DNA from: Bacillus fungorum
GTDB taxonomy: Bacteria; Bacillota; Bacilli; Bacillales; Bacillaceae_G
Assembly: GCF_002746455.1 (NCBI RefSeq)
Contig: NZ_NWUW01000001.1
Location: forward strand, 393,772 to 457,771
Reading direction: 5' to 3'
DNA length: 64,000 nucleotides
Part shown: positions 19,795 through 30,235 of the stretch, piece after piece
How the letters are laid out: the number at the start of each line of letters is the position of its first letter
Numbering within the stretch: position 1 is the stretch's first letter
Program-made: the position numbers and the translations under genes
The notes under the pieces: generated by a model
Told to the model about the DNA's origin: nothing
The model's database searches: none
The model's input: only the letters and a program-made list of their open reading frames with translations

Positions 19795-20040
19795 ATGAGA
19801 GCAGAAATTATGGAATTTATAAAGGCTGATGAGGATTTATCTCGCTATATTAGGGAGCAACCGTACTGGTATAGAAAACTAACGCGAAACCCTGAAGAAA
19901 AAGAGGCATTTGAGTTAGCGGCTATGCAACATTTTAAAAAAACGATACCAGATAAAGTTGAGAAATTTCAAAATCAATTGGCGGTTGCTTCCATTATGAT
20001 CGATATGTTTCAGTATATGAAGCAGCAAAATACAACATAA
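19795..20040 (+). CDS. ylbE: YlbE-like protein
   Basis: This 81-residue helical protein carries the YlbE family segment LSRYIREQPYWYRKLTRNPE near residues 15-34. The family has no assigned function. It follows ylbD closely and uses GGGGGGAAG as ribosome-binding site. Confidence 0.82.
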   Translation: MRAEIMEFIKADEDLSRYIREQPYWYRKLTRNPEEKEAFELAAMQHFKKTIPDKVEKFQNQLAVASIMIDMFQYMKQQNTT

Positions 20041-20116
20041 TTGGAAGGGAAAACTATGTCCGTCATGCGGAACTTTTGATACAATAGAAGCGGATTATTT
20101 AAAAAGGAGTTGCAGC

Positions 20117-20695
20117 ATGAGCATGACGGAAATTTGTTTAGTACGACATGGACAAACTGATTGGAATTTTCAAGAGATTATTCAGGGACGTGAAGATATT
20201 CCACTTAATGAAGTAGGGAAGATGCAAGCGAGCCAAAGTGCGGCTGCTTTGCAAGCGGAAGCATGGGATATAATTATAAGTAGCCCATTAATTAGAGCGC
20301 AAGAAACAGCTAAGGAAATTGCAGGGGCTACTGGGTTACAATCGATTTTATTAGATGAACGATTTGTTGAACGTAATTTTGGTGAAGCTTCTGGGAAGCC
20401 GGTTGCGACTGTTAGGGAGTTAATTGCTGAAGGTAAAGTAGAAGGTATGGAGCAAGATGAAGAGATTGTAGCTCGTTGTTTTGCTGCTGTAAAAGATGTT
20501 GCGGCAACTCATTCTGGCAAACGTATTATCATTGTAGCCCATTCGCATGCGATAAAAGCAATTTTACATGCAATTGCGCCGGAAGATATTTCGTTTAAAA
20601 CACCGTTAAAAAACGCGTGTATTAGTTATGTGAACGAAAATAGTGGGAAGTGGGATGTTCTTAAATATAATATTGCGGAACATATTAATGTATAA
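20117..20695 (+). CDS. Histidine phosphatase family protein (phosphoglycerate mutase-like)
   Basis: The catalytic LVRHGQTDWN motif places the phosphorylated histidine at residue 11. The partner arginine (SSPLIRAQETA), the acidic ERNFGEASG segment and the second histidine (VAHSHAIKAI) are all present. Such 190-residue enzymes remove phosphate from small metabolites; the substrate is not predictable. AAAAAGGAG precedes the start. It is an extra gene relative to the usual ylbE-ylbF order. Confidence 0.85.
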   Translation: MSMTEICLVRHGQTDWNFQEIIQGREDIPLNEVGKMQASQSAAALQAEAWDIIISSPLIRAQETAKEIAGATGLQSILLDERFVERNFGEASGKPVATVRELIAEGKVEGMEQDEEIVARCFAAVKDVAATHSGKRIIIVAHSHAIKAILHAIAPEDISFKTPLKNACISYVNENSGKWDVLKYNIAEHINV

Positions 20696-20811
20696 ATATG
20701 TGCTGACATTATATAAAAAATAGTTAGAATGATATCTTTCTGTTTAGTGAGACACTTGAATTAGTAGTTCTATTCTAAATGTGGTATGATGAATACTCGG
20801 AGGTGTCTCTC

Positions 20812-21264
20812 ATGATTGTAGCGACGCTGGAAAGCGTATTAATATTAGATAAGGCAGAGCAGCTTGCAAAAGCGATCATCTGTTCAGATATAGCAGAAGA
20901 TTATCGTAAGTGTTATAAAGAATTGCATGAAGATATGGAAGTTCAGACGTTAATTCAGCAATTTACAGCGATGAAAGAACGATATGAGGAAGTGCAACGT
21001 TTCGGTAAATACCATCCTGACTATACTTTCGTTTCGACGAAAATGAGGGAATTAAAGCGTTCTGTAGACTTACATGATAAGATTGCAGCTTTCAAACGAG
21101 TAGAAATGGCTTTGCAAAAGTTGTTAGATGAAGTTAGTGTAGCAATCGGTTCTGAGGTGTCTTCTTCCATCAAAGTTCCAACAGGAAATCCATTTTTCGA
21201 TGCTGGTGGCTGTGGTGGCGGTTGTGGTACCGGCGGAGGTTGTGGCTGTAAAAAAACGGGGTAA
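20812..21264 (+). CDS. ricF: RicF (YlbF), regulator of RNase Y and sporulation phosphorelay
   Basis: RicF forms a complex with RicA (YmcA) and RicT (YaaT) that directs RNase Y cleavage and speeds the sporulation phosphorelay, carrying iron-sulfur clusters. The 150-residue protein has the helical YlbF/YmcA domain and a cysteine- and glycine-rich tail with four cysteines in CGGGCGTGGGCGC, the likely cluster ligands. The ATG at 20812 follows GGAGGTG. An upstream in-frame ATG lacks such a site. Confidence 0.9.
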   Translation: MIVATLESVLILDKAEQLAKAIICSDIAEDYRKCYKELHEDMEVQTLIQQFTAMKERYEEVQRFGKYHPDYTFVSTKMRELKRSVDLHDKIAAFKRVEMALQKLLDEVSVAIGSEVSSSIKVPTGNPFFDAGGCGGGCGTGGGCGCKKTG

Positions 21265-21279
21265 ATCACCCCGTTTTTT
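21251..21279 (+). terminator. Terminator overlapping the ricF stop codon
   Basis: AAAAAACGGGGT pairs with ACCCCGTTTTTT. The left arm encodes the last ricF codons. Confidence 0.8.
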
Positions 21280-21390
21280 AGAAGATAGAAGAAAACGTAT
21301 ATAGAGTTTGTCCTGTAATGTCATAAATTTCTGATTGGTTTTCATAAAATATAAAATATATGTTTTTAAAAGGAGAAGATGGAGAAGATT

Positions 21391-21657
21391 ATGTTCGGGC
21401 AACGACAAAGTATGATTGTTTATTTACATTCATTGAAACATGCCAAGATTTTAAGGAAATATGGTAACATACATTACATATCAAAACGCTTAAAGTATGC
21501 AGTAGTATATTGTGATATGGAGCAAATTGAGCATATGATGCAAAAGTTGAACAAACTTCCTTTTGTAAAAAAGATAGAACAGTCGTACCGCCCGTATTTA
21601 AAAACGGAATTTGAAAATTCACGTCCTGATCGGGCAAAAGAATACGATTATAGCTAA
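21391..21657 (+). CDS. ylbG: YlbG, UPF0298 family protein
   Basis: The 88-residue protein matches the UPF0298 family ([20 protein letters not shown], then [14 protein letters not shown]). The function is unknown. An ATG at 21379 is also in frame, but it is only a few bases from AGGAG, so the ATG at 21391 is favoured. It lies directly after the ricF terminator. Confidence 0.85.
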
Positions 21658-21660
21658 TAG

Positions 21661-21697
21661 AAAAAATCCCCTGCTAATTTTAGCGGGGGATTTTTTT
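21661..21697. terminator. Bidirectional terminator after ylbG
   Basis: AAATCCCCTGCTA pairs with TAGCGGGGGATTT with T runs on both strands. It serves ylbG and the convergent gene. Confidence 0.8.
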
Positions 21698-21712
21698 ACT
21701 TGAAATAACAAT

Positions 21713-22102
21713 TTATTTCATTGGAGGAATGAAATTATTCATTCGTAAAATACCAATTAAATGATTGAAAAATAGTTCTTTTTCTGGGAAAGTTGTGGAT
21801 GGTTTTACTGTAAAGGTAGTTACTTTTTTTCCTAGTTGTTCTGCCGTTTCTTCAAATAAAATGACGCGTTTACTTTTTTTATTTTCTAGTACAGGAATGC
21901 CTTCACGACATATGTATAATGGTTGAAAATCACCAGTAGTAGTTGGTTTTAATATTACAACAAGTGAGCACACTTTTTTTTCATTTTTAATTGTTTCAAA
22001 TTGTAACATATGTGTTATACGTTCTTGATTTGCTTTGGCAATTTCAAGTAATTCATATAAATCAGAGTAGCCTTCTCCGAGTTCTATAAAGCGTTGAATC
22101 AT
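21713..22102 (-). CDS. Conserved Bacillus protein of unknown function (129 aa)
   Basis: This soluble protein begins MIQRFIELGEGYSDLYELLE and alternates strands and helices (VCSLVVILKPTTTGDFQPLYI). I do not recognise a catalytic motif. GAGGAGG lies ahead of its ATG on the minus strand. It faces ylbG across a shared terminator. Confidence 0.65.
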   Translation of the reverse strand: MIQRFIELGEGYSDLYELLEIAKANQERITHMLQFETIKNEKKVCSLVVILKPTTTGDFQPLYICREGIPVLENKKSKRVILFEETAEQLGKKVTTFTVKPSTTFPEKELFFNHLIGILRMNNFIPPMK

Positions 22103-22142
22103 ATTTTTTCCTCCTCTTTCTTTTACTGTACCATCTCACTTT

Positions 22143-22325
22143 TTAAATGAAAAGTAGACAAAGAAAAAAAACCCTGCAAAGCAGGGCCCTTCTTATACTA
22201 GCATGTACTAGTAAGAAGGCAAAGGGAGAGGAGAAACCGGAGGAAGAACTTATGGGGAAACGTAAGTCTTCTCCGCGGTTGGCAACAACATCGAAGGTGA
22301 TGTTGTTATAATTATTTATGTCCAA
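22143..22325 (-). ncRNA. Possible minus-strand small RNA with terminator
   Basis: On the minus strand the hairpin CCCTGCTTTGCAGGG (22172-22186) is followed by an eight-T run, a strong terminator with no annotated gene upstream. A second hairpin (22188-22219) precedes it. A 60-codon minus-strand frame here starts with TTG without a good ribosome-binding site, and its end is only the translation of the terminator. A short plus-strand frame (22253-22312, MGKRKSSPR...) after GGAGGAAG is also possible. RNA is the better guess. Confidence 0.4.
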
Positions 22326-22411
22326 TCTAAATGAAGATATACATGATGAAATTAAATTTTATGTTGGGCTTTTTATTTTTCTTTTTTTTATTTTATGATA
22401 GGATAAAAAAG

Positions 22412-22489
22412 ATAAAGTGGAACTTTAATCGGTGGGGTATTCTCTGCTGATTATTAGCCTTCACCAATCGGGCGTTAACGCGGGATAAA
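22412..22489 (-). repeat. bcr1-like repeat, copy 2 (shorter)
   Basis: This 78-bp element is bounded by ATAAA at both ends and is the reverse-complement relative of 16395-16503, sharing the TTGGTGAAGGCTAATAATCA core, the TTTATCCCGC start and the GATTAAAGTT end. It has lost internal sequence. The stretch 22490-22688 ahead of rsmD shows nothing else I can name. Confidence 0.65.
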
Positions 22490-22688
22490 GTGAAACGAAT
22501 ATACATAATGGGTTTGTGTTAGCGAATGGTGAGATGAATACATAAAAATGCAGAGCGGTTGTTTTAAGCTAAGTTCTCCTAGTGTTCGTTGAAAGATGAA
22601 TGGAACAGTATAGTTTGGTAGCGGTTACTGAATGGAGAAGGGTTTTCTATAATTGCTCGTTAGATTGAAATAAAGGTAGTGACAACAG

Positions 22689-24964
<2,276 letters not shown>

Positions 24965-25077
24965 GTAAGTAAATCCCCCTTTGTCCCAAAAAACGTTCAT
25001 TTCAGTATACGTGGATACGTAGTGAATTTAGACCATAAGTATGAAAAAGGAATGAAAAAAATTAAAGGGTGAGAAAA

Positions 25078-25869
25078 ATGAAAGAACCGAAAATCGGATT
25101 AGCCCTTGGATCTGGGGGCGCAAAAGGGTTTGCTCATATTGGTGTTATAAAAGTTTTAAGAGAAAATGGTATACCGATTCATATGATTGCAGGAAGTAGT
25201 ATGGGGGCTTTAGTAGGTACATTTTATGCAGCGAGCTCAAACGTTGAAAGACTGTATAAACTGGCAAATGTTTTTAAGAGGAAATATTATTTAGATTTTA
25301 CGGTTCCGAAAATGGGATTTATTGCTGGAAAACGTGTCAAAGATATGATTAAAATGTTTACATATAATAAAAAAATAGAAGAGTTAGATATCCCGACGGC
25401 TGTTGTGGCTACTGACATCTTGAAGGGGGAAAAAGTAGTTTTTACAAGTGGTCCTGTTGCAGAGGCGGTGAGAGCTAGCATATCTGTACCTGGAGTATTT
25501 GTACCAGAGAAAATAGATGGACGGTTATTGGTGGATGGCGGAGTAATTGATCGCATTCCAGTATCGGTTGTGAAAGAGTTAGGTGCCGATATTGTCATTG
25601 CTGTTGATGTATCCCCGATTAAAGTGAATGGAGAAGTTACGTCTATTTATGATGTAATTATGCAGAGTATTGAAATTATGCAACATGAGCTTGTGATGAA
25701 TCGACAAATTGCATCTGATTTAATGATGCGACCAGCTGTAGAACAATTTAGTTCGCGTGCTTTTACAAACATTGAAGACATTATTCGAGTTGGAGAGGTA
25801 GAAGCGGAAAAACATGTTGCAAATATTTATTTATTAATTGAGCAGTGGAAGGAGAAACATAATGTTTAA
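25078..25869 (+). CDS. ylbK: YlbK, patatin-like phospholipase family protein
   Basis: This RssA-type patatin-like protein has the oxyanion loop GSGGAKG (about residues 11-17), the serine nucleophile in GSSMGALVG and the catalytic aspartate in VDGGVIDRIP. It probably hydrolyses acyl esters, but the substrate is unknown. The ATG at 25078 follows AAAGGGTGAG. It overlaps ylbL by eight bases. Confidence 0.88.
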   Translation: MKEPKIGLALGSGGAKGFAHIGVIKVLRENGIPIHMIAGSSMGALVGTFYAASSNVERLYKLANVFKRKYYLDFTVPKMGFIAGKRVKDMIKMFTYNKKIEELDIPTAVVATDILKGEKVVFTSGPVAEAVRASISVPGVFVPEKIDGRLLVDGGVIDRIPVSVVKELGADIVIAVDVSPIKVNGEVTSIYDVIMQSIEIMQHELVMNRQIASDLMMRPAVEQFSSRAFTNIEDIIRVGEVEAEKHVANIYLLIEQWKEKHNV

Positions 25870-26887
25870 GCGTTTTCGGTTTATATATGCAATTTTAATA
25901 GGAGTTATATTGGCGATGTTACTTGTTTACGTACGTTTACCGTATTATGTAACAAAACCAGGAATGGCTGCCAAATTAGAGCCTTACGTTCAAGTTGAAG
26001 GGGGAACAAAAGAATCTGGTGATTTTATGCTTGTTACGGTTTCGATGGGACCAGCAAATATGGTGAATTTAATAGCGGCACAGTTTAATAAATATACACA
26101 TATTTCGAAAGCGGAAGAAATATTGCAAAAAGGTGAGAGTGATGAAGAATATCAATTTCGCCAAAATTATGCGATGAAAGATTCGCAAAATGCAGCAATC
26201 TATAATGCTTATAAACGTGCAAACCGTACTGTTTCTTTTGAAAATAAAGGTGTATTGGTTGCTGGTGTTGCGAAAGGGATGCCGTCAGAAGGAAAGCTTA
26301 AACTTGGAGATGTCATCATAGCTGTCGATGGAAAAATATTTGAAAAGACGGAGCAATTTATTGAATATATGACAGGGAAAAAAGAAGGAGATACAGTAAA
26401 TATTGAGTACAAACGAGATGGAAAACAGTTAAAAGAAAATTTAAATGTTAAGACCATTCCGAATGGAAATGGGCGTGTTGGTATAGGTGTTTCTATCGTT
26501 ACGGAAAGAGAATTAGTGGTAGATCCGAAAGTGAAAATTGATTCTCATGAAATAGGTGGACCATCGGCAGGCCTAATGTTCACATTAGAAATATATAATC
26601 AACTTGTAGAAGATGATTTAACAAAAGGACATGAAATAGCTGGAACAGGTACGATTAATGAAAAGGGAGAAATTGGCCCGATTGGTGGTATTCAGCAAAA
26701 AGTGGTCGCTGCAAGTGATGCTGGTGCTGAAGTGTTCTTTGCACCAAATGAAAAAGGTGCGGAGAAATCGAATTATAAAGATGCACTTGAGGCTGCGAAA
26801 GATATTAAAACAAAAATGAAAGTTGTGCCAGTTGATACGCTGGATGACGCATTAATGTATTTGGAAAAAATGGGTAAGAAAAAATAA
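25862..26887 (+). CDS. ylbL: YlbL, membrane-anchored PDZ/Lon-type protease
   Basis: A single N-terminal membrane helix is followed by a PDZ domain (GVLVAGVAKGMPSEGKLKLGDVIIAVDG) and an S16 Lon-like protease domain with catalytic serine in HEIGGPSAGLM and lysine near GPIGGIQQKVVAA. In B. subtilis YlbL with CtpA degrades the SOS division inhibitor YneA, ending the checkpoint. The start at 25862 follows AAGGAGAA inside ylbK. Confidence 0.9.
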   Translation: MFKRFRFIYAILIGVILAMLLVYVRLPYYVTKPGMAAKLEPYVQVEGGTKESGDFMLVTVSMGPANMVNLIAAQFNKYTHISKAEEILQKGESDEEYQFRQNYAMKDSQNAAIYNAYKRANRTVSFENKGVLVAGVAKGMPSEGKLKLGDVIIAVDGKIFEKTEQFIEYMTGKKEGDTVNIEYKRDGKQLKENLNVKTIPNGNGRVGIGVSIVTERELVVDPKVKIDSHEIGGPSAGLMFTLEIYNQLVEDDLTKGHEIAGTGTINEKGEIGPIGGIQQKVVAASDAGAEVFFAPNEKGAEKSNYKDALEAAKDIKTKMKVVPVDTLDDALMYLEKMGKKK

Positions 26888-26915
26888 ACCTCTCTGAAAA
26901 AGAGAGGTTTTTTTA
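26886..26915. terminator. Bidirectional terminator between ylbL and ylbM
   Basis: AAACCTCTCT pairs with AGAGAGGTTT, with T runs on both sides. Confidence 0.8.
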
Positions 26916-28154
26916 TAGAAATTTTGCAGTTGTTTCATCATAACGAATTGGATGATGCGTTGCATCTTGTTTTAGTAGTTGTGTTCGTAATGGTTCTTGC
27001 ATGATGGAGAAATATACAGAATTGGCTTTTCTCTCTATGTGTAAAGTAGGATGGTCAAATGTTTTTGTATGGGTAAGGATTGGAAGCTCTATGTTTTTCT
27101 TGTTTTTTGAAAGGTAAGTTTGTCCTTTTTGTGACATGCCTAGTAGACGAATGTATGGTGCATGATGCTCTATATTTGCGCTATGTATTTCTTCTTTTGT
27201 TGTATTTGTTAAAATGTGTGTACAAGCTCTTTGTAATCTAGTCCACGTATAACGCTTCGTTTTTAATGCTTCCATGAATGAATGGAAGGAGGAACTGGTT
27301 TGTATTTTTGATAAAATACGATGCTCTAAACCTTCCTCTATTTCATATATATGTCGTAAGTCCTCTGGAGACATTGTCATGAGTTTGTATTTGAAAAATG
27401 AAAAGTATTGTTCCCAATTATGTAATGTCCTGTAGTTTTGTTTGTAGCTTGCTAAAAGAGAAGCAGTCGCTTTTGGGATAAAGGGCTCAATTTCTGTCAA
27501 GGAACTATTTTCGCTAAAAAGTTGTTTGCGAATACTTGTTGCACTTGCAATATGTTGGTCGTTAAATGTTTCATCATGATAATGAGATGCGAATCTTTTT
27601 ATCGTTTGTGCTTGTATAGAACTATTTTGCGTCAGAATTGCTTTCATGTATTGGAAGCCTAAAATGTTATTTGGTTGTGACATGTCTATGTTTTTTTCAG
27701 AAGGTAAAATGTGTAGGAAAGCTTCAGATGTAGCTTTTGCGTAACTACTACCTGCGTTCATAAATTGCTGTACAAAACGATTAAAAGTCTCTTCTTCATT
27801 TTGTTGCACAGAGATGGTGTTATAAAAATTTTCGATTTGTCCATCTTCACTACCGAAACAAATTTCAGAAACGTGCAGGGCGTTTAAAATAGAAATAGCG
27901 CCATTTGCAAAGGTTTCAGCCTTTTGTGTTGAAAAGGCATATGGAAGCTCTACAACAAGGTCTACACCGCATGCTAAGGCCATTTTGGTGCGATACCATT
28001 TGGATATGAGTGCCGGCTCACCACGCTGCAAAAAAGGGCCACTCATAACAGCGATTGTAATATCAGATTGTGTTAACTTTTTTGTTTGTTGCACATGATA
28101 ATCATGACCGTTATGAAAAGGGTTATATTCAACAACAATACCACTGGCTTTTAT
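26913..28154 (-). CDS. tmcAL: tRNA(Met) cytidine acetate ligase TmcAL (YlbM), probable AUA start
   Basis: TmcAL uses ATP and acetate to make N4-acetylcytidine at the wobble base of elongator tRNA(Met). The first ordinary start codon (GTG at 28094) gives 393 residues but leaves out the nucleotide-binding motif. The frame stays open upstream and encodes [19 protein letters not shown], with the HxGH motif, directly after an ATA at 28154-28152. GAAAGGAGAG lies six bases before that ATA. This 413-residue form lines up with B. subtilis YlbM from its first methionine. Later motifs include [17 protein letters not shown] and [13 protein letters not shown] [12 protein letters not shown]. Confidence 0.85.
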   Translation of the reverse strand: MKASGIVVEYNPFHNGHDYHVQQTKKLTQSDITIAVMSGPFLQRGEPALISKWYRTKMALACGVDLVVELPYAFSTQKAETFANGAISILNALHVSEICFGSEDGQIENFYNTISVQQNEEETFNRFVQQFMNAGSSYAKATSEAFLHILPSEKNIDMSQPNNILGFQYMKAILTQNSSIQAQTIKRFASHYHDETFNDQHIASATSIRKQLFSENSSLTEIEPFIPKATASLLASYKQNYRTLHNWEQYFSFFKYKLMTMSPEDLRHIYEIEEGLEHRILSKIQTSSSFHSFMEALKTKRYTWTRLQRACTHILTNTTKEEIHSANIEHHAPYIRLLGMSQKGQTYLSKNKKNIELPILTHTKTFDHPTLHIERKANSVYFSIMQEPLRTQLLKQDATHHPIRYDETTAKFL

Positions 28155-28229
28155 GGGAATCTCTCCTTTCGATGTAGCATCTTTTTGGAAAACGTGATAC
28201 TCTATATATTATTTACTATGATGACTTCA

Positions 28230-28260
28230 TTATAGTGTAAAGAAAAAACTTACACTATAA
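28230..28260. repeat. Inverted repeat, candidate attL core
   Basis: TTATAGTGTAA and TTACACTATAA are perfect 11-bp inverted arms around a nine-base spacer. This is the layout of a tyrosine-recombinase core site, at the junction between ylbM and the integrase gene. It could instead be an AT-rich terminator for the integrase. TTATACCACT follows at 28265-28274 and recurs inverted near 29471-29480, a possible arm-type site. Confidence 0.4.
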
Positions 28261-28288
28261 ATGCATTATACCACTTATATTGCGGGGT

Positions 28289-29419
28289 TTAATCCTCTTG
28301 TTTTTCTTCACTGACCACTTTTTGACCACTTCGACCACTTTTCAGTACATTTCCTAGCATTTCAGTTACCTCAATTTGACGTTCTTCATAAACATCAGTA
28401 TAAATATTTAAAGTTGTAGAAACATTTGTGTGACCAAGTAATTTTGAAACAACCTTTGCATTTGCGCCAGAATCGATTAAAATAGTTGTAAACGTTCTTC
28501 GGATATCGTGGAATCTAATATACGGTACGTCAATTGCTTCGCACAAAGCTTTCATTTGGTAGCGTATCGTATATGGATGCACGATTTTTTTATTTCTTGT
28601 ACAAATTAATAGGTCGAAAGAATTATCTTTTTTATGACTTTGATATTCTAACAGCTCTCCCATTAATTCTTCAGTCATTGGAATCATTCGATTAGATGCT
28701 TCGGTTTTTGTTTCACCTAGTTCATACTTACCATCCACAAGCGTTAATGTTCTTTGTACATGAATGGCCTTGCTTTCGAAATTAATATCCTTCCACTGTA
28801 AAGCTAATACCTCGCCGATGCGCATACCTGTATGCAAAGCTAAAACGAATGCAATATAATAGCTTCCTTGTATTTTTGCATACTCCATAAACTTCATCGC
28901 TTCTTCAACTGTCCAACTAGCCTGCGCTTTCTTTTTAACTTTTGGCCGCTTTGCTTTCTTAGCAGGATTAGAGTTAATCATTTCTAACTCTACGCCTTTA
29001 TCGAGGATTTGTTTTAACATAACATCAACGGATGAAATGTATTTCGTTGTTAGACCATCTTTAAGTAGCTTCTGATGAAAATTATGCACGGTCAGAGGTT
29101 TTATATCTGATAACCTCTTCTCGCCGAATTCAGGCATTACACGTGAGCGTAGAATGCGTTTGTATTGATACAATGTTGATGGTCTACATGATGATTCTTT
29201 CTCTTGCATCCAGATTTCTACGAGCTGAGAAAAGCGAATATCACTATTCTCATAATCTCCATTTGCTAAATCATTTGTTACCCTAGCCACTTCTTCTTGA
29301 GCAGCTTTCTTTGTTTTAAAACCACCTTTAGTGATTTGTTTCCGTTTACCTGTGATAGGGTCTTTGCCGACATCCATAGTAAAAGACCACTTCTCACCAC
29401 GTTTACGAAAGTATGCCAT
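28289..29419 (-). CDS. int: Phage integrase (tyrosine recombinase)
   Basis: The 376-residue protein is a full-length phage integrase: N-terminal AP2-like arm-binding part (FRKRGEKWSFTMDVGKD...), SAM-like core-binding domain (about 60-150) and catalytic domain with Arg200, Lys238, His304, Arg307, His330 and Tyr340. It inserts and, with an excisionase, removes the prophage. It is transcribed toward the left junction. GAGGTG precedes its ATG on the minus strand. Confidence 0.93.
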   Translation of the reverse strand: MAYFRKRGEKWSFTMDVGKDPITGKRKQITKGGFKTKKAAQEEVARVTNDLANGDYENSDIRFSQLVEIWMQEKESSCRPSTLYQYKRILRSRVMPEFGEKRLSDIKPLTVHNFHQKLLKDGLTTKYISSVDVMLKQILDKGVELEMINSNPAKKAKRPKVKKKAQASWTVEEAMKFMEYAKIQGSYYIAFVLALHTGMRIGEVLALQWKDINFESKAIHVQRTLTLVDGKYELGETKTEASNRMIPMTEELMGELLEYQSHKKDNSFDLLICTRNKKIVHPYTIRYQMKALCEAIDVPYIRFHDIRRTFTTILIDSGANAKVVSKLLGHTNVSTTLNIYTDVYEERQIEVTEMLGNVLKSGRSGQKVVSEEKQED

Positions 29420-29506
29420 GATTTTTCACCTCGTCATAGTCGTTTTCTAGATACAAGCTGTGATATGTGGTAGTGGTATAAGAAATGATAGCATGTAAGC
29501 CTAATT

Positions 29507-29550
29507 TCTGTAAAAGGAAATTTACAGATATAAAAGAAGTGAGCTACAAT
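29507..29550 (+). promoter_or_regulatory. Promoter and operator-like repeat of the DPG operon
   Basis: TTTACA at 29521-29526 and TACAAT at 29545-29550 are 18 bases apart, a plausible sigma-A promoter. The -35 box is the right arm of a perfect inverted repeat, TCTGTAAA (29507-29514) and TTTACAGA (29521-29528), so a repressor could block it. Confidence 0.5.
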
Positions 29551-29580
29551 ATTTGTATATTAAATAAAGGAGGGGAAAAT

Positions 29581-29730
29581 ATGGAGGAATTGACAAAGGA
29601 CCCTGGTGGTCACAGAGTAGATGATCCTGGTGTAGGTTGGCATAACGAACCAGGCGGTGGCGGTTGGAAATATGACGAAGATCCAGGAACAGGGTGGAAA
29701 CCAATTTATGGTCCGGGGACAGGTGTATAA
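29581..29730 (+). CDS. DPG-repeat small protein 1 (49 aa)
   Basis: I do not recognise this family. The product is a leaderless, glycine- and tryptophan-rich peptide chain with five units of the form xPGxG: DPGGHR, DPGVGW, EPGGGG, DPGTGW and GPGTGV. There is no signal peptide, membrane helix or fold-like core. AGGAGGGG at 29570-29577 sets the ATG at 29581. It is the first of four similar genes read together. The units resemble the C-terminus (DPGTH) of the AimP peptide encoded at 32255. Confidence 0.7.
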   Translation: MEELTKDPGGHRVDDPGVGWHNEPGGGGWKYDEDPGTGWKPIYGPGTGV

Positions 29731-29751
29731 AAGAAAGGGGAGAGTGAGATT

Positions 29752-29916
29752 ATGAAAAGCTACATAAAAGACCCAGGAGGTTCAAAGGTAATTTCTGATC
29801 CAGGAGGAGCAGGTGGAAGTCCATTAGTACTTGATCCAGGTAATGGGGGCGCAGGATTAAAAATAGAACCAGGTGGTGGAGGTTTAAAAAATAATACTGA
29901 TCCAGGAGGATGGTAA
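29752..29916 (+). CDS. DPG-repeat small protein 2 (54 aa)
   Basis: This 54-residue leaderless protein has five repeat units: DPGGSK, DPGGAG, DPGNGG, EPGGGG and the terminal DPGGW. Lysines separate several units (MKSYIKDPGG, LKIEPGG, LKNNTDPGG). AAGGGGAGAGTGAG lies ahead of the ATG, 21 bases after the previous stop. No known domain fits. It is too short for most gene finders, but its ribosome-binding site and repeat pattern show it is translated. Confidence 0.68.
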   Translation: MKSYIKDPGGSKVISDPGGAGGSPLVLDPGNGGAGLKIEPGGGGLKNNTDPGGW

Positions 29917-29918
29917 TT

Positions 29919-30077
29919 ATGTTATTACACTCTAAAGAATCACAGAAACCTGGTACAGGATGGAAGTTATACGATCCGGGGACAGGAGTGGGTATTTTCG
30001 ATCCAGGATCAGGCGGGGGATATACAACTGATCCAGGTGGTGGATGGCGAAAAGAACAGGGAGGTTTAAGAAAATGA
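29919..30077 (+). CDS. DPG-repeat small protein 3 (52 aa)
   Basis: Four units are visible in 52 residues: KPGTGW, DPGTGV, DPGSGG and DPGGGW, followed by a basic tail ending GGLRK. It starts two bases after protein 2 ends, using AGGAGG within the 3' end of that gene. Its TGA overlaps the next ATG by four bases (ATGA). Like its neighbours it has no export signal. Confidence 0.68.
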   Translation: MLLHSKESQKPGTGWKLYDPGTGVGIFDPGSGGGYTTDPGGGWRKEQGGLRK

Positions 30078-30235
30078 AAATAGATAACTTTGATCCAGGC
30101 GGTTTAGGTGGAAGTCAATTGAGGTATGACCCAAATCTGTGTGGAGGGGATTGGAAAGATCCAGGTGGCGGAATGGGTATGTATGATCCTGGGGCAGGTG
30201 GAGGATACATAAAAGATCCAGGCACAGGAATATAA
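30074..30235 (+). CDS. DPG-repeat small protein 4 (53 aa)
   Basis: Five units occur in 53 residues: DPGGLG, DPNLCG, DPGGGM, DPGAGG and the terminal DPGTGI. The second is degenerate and adds the only cysteine of the four proteins. AGGGAGG at 30057-30063 favours the ATG at 30074 over an in-frame ATG at 30044 that would lie inside protein 3. A terminator follows at once, closing the operon. Confidence 0.68.
   Translation: MKIDNFDPGGLGGSQLRYDPNLCGGDWKDPGGGMGMYDPGAGGGYIKDPGTGI

Noticed and set aside
28289..29419. CRISPR or tRNA gene at the integration junction
   Set aside because: No repeat-spacer pattern and no tRNA cloverleaf are visible near the junction; the phage does not use a tRNA target here.
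29485..29580. Longer start for DPG protein 1 at 29485
   Set aside because: The extension crosses the promoter and the ribosome-binding site AGGAGGGG that serves the ATG at 29581.
29581..30235. DPG repeats as collagen-like or antifreeze-like structural protein
   Set aside because: The chains are too short, lack GXY periodicity and are split into four separately initiated genes.
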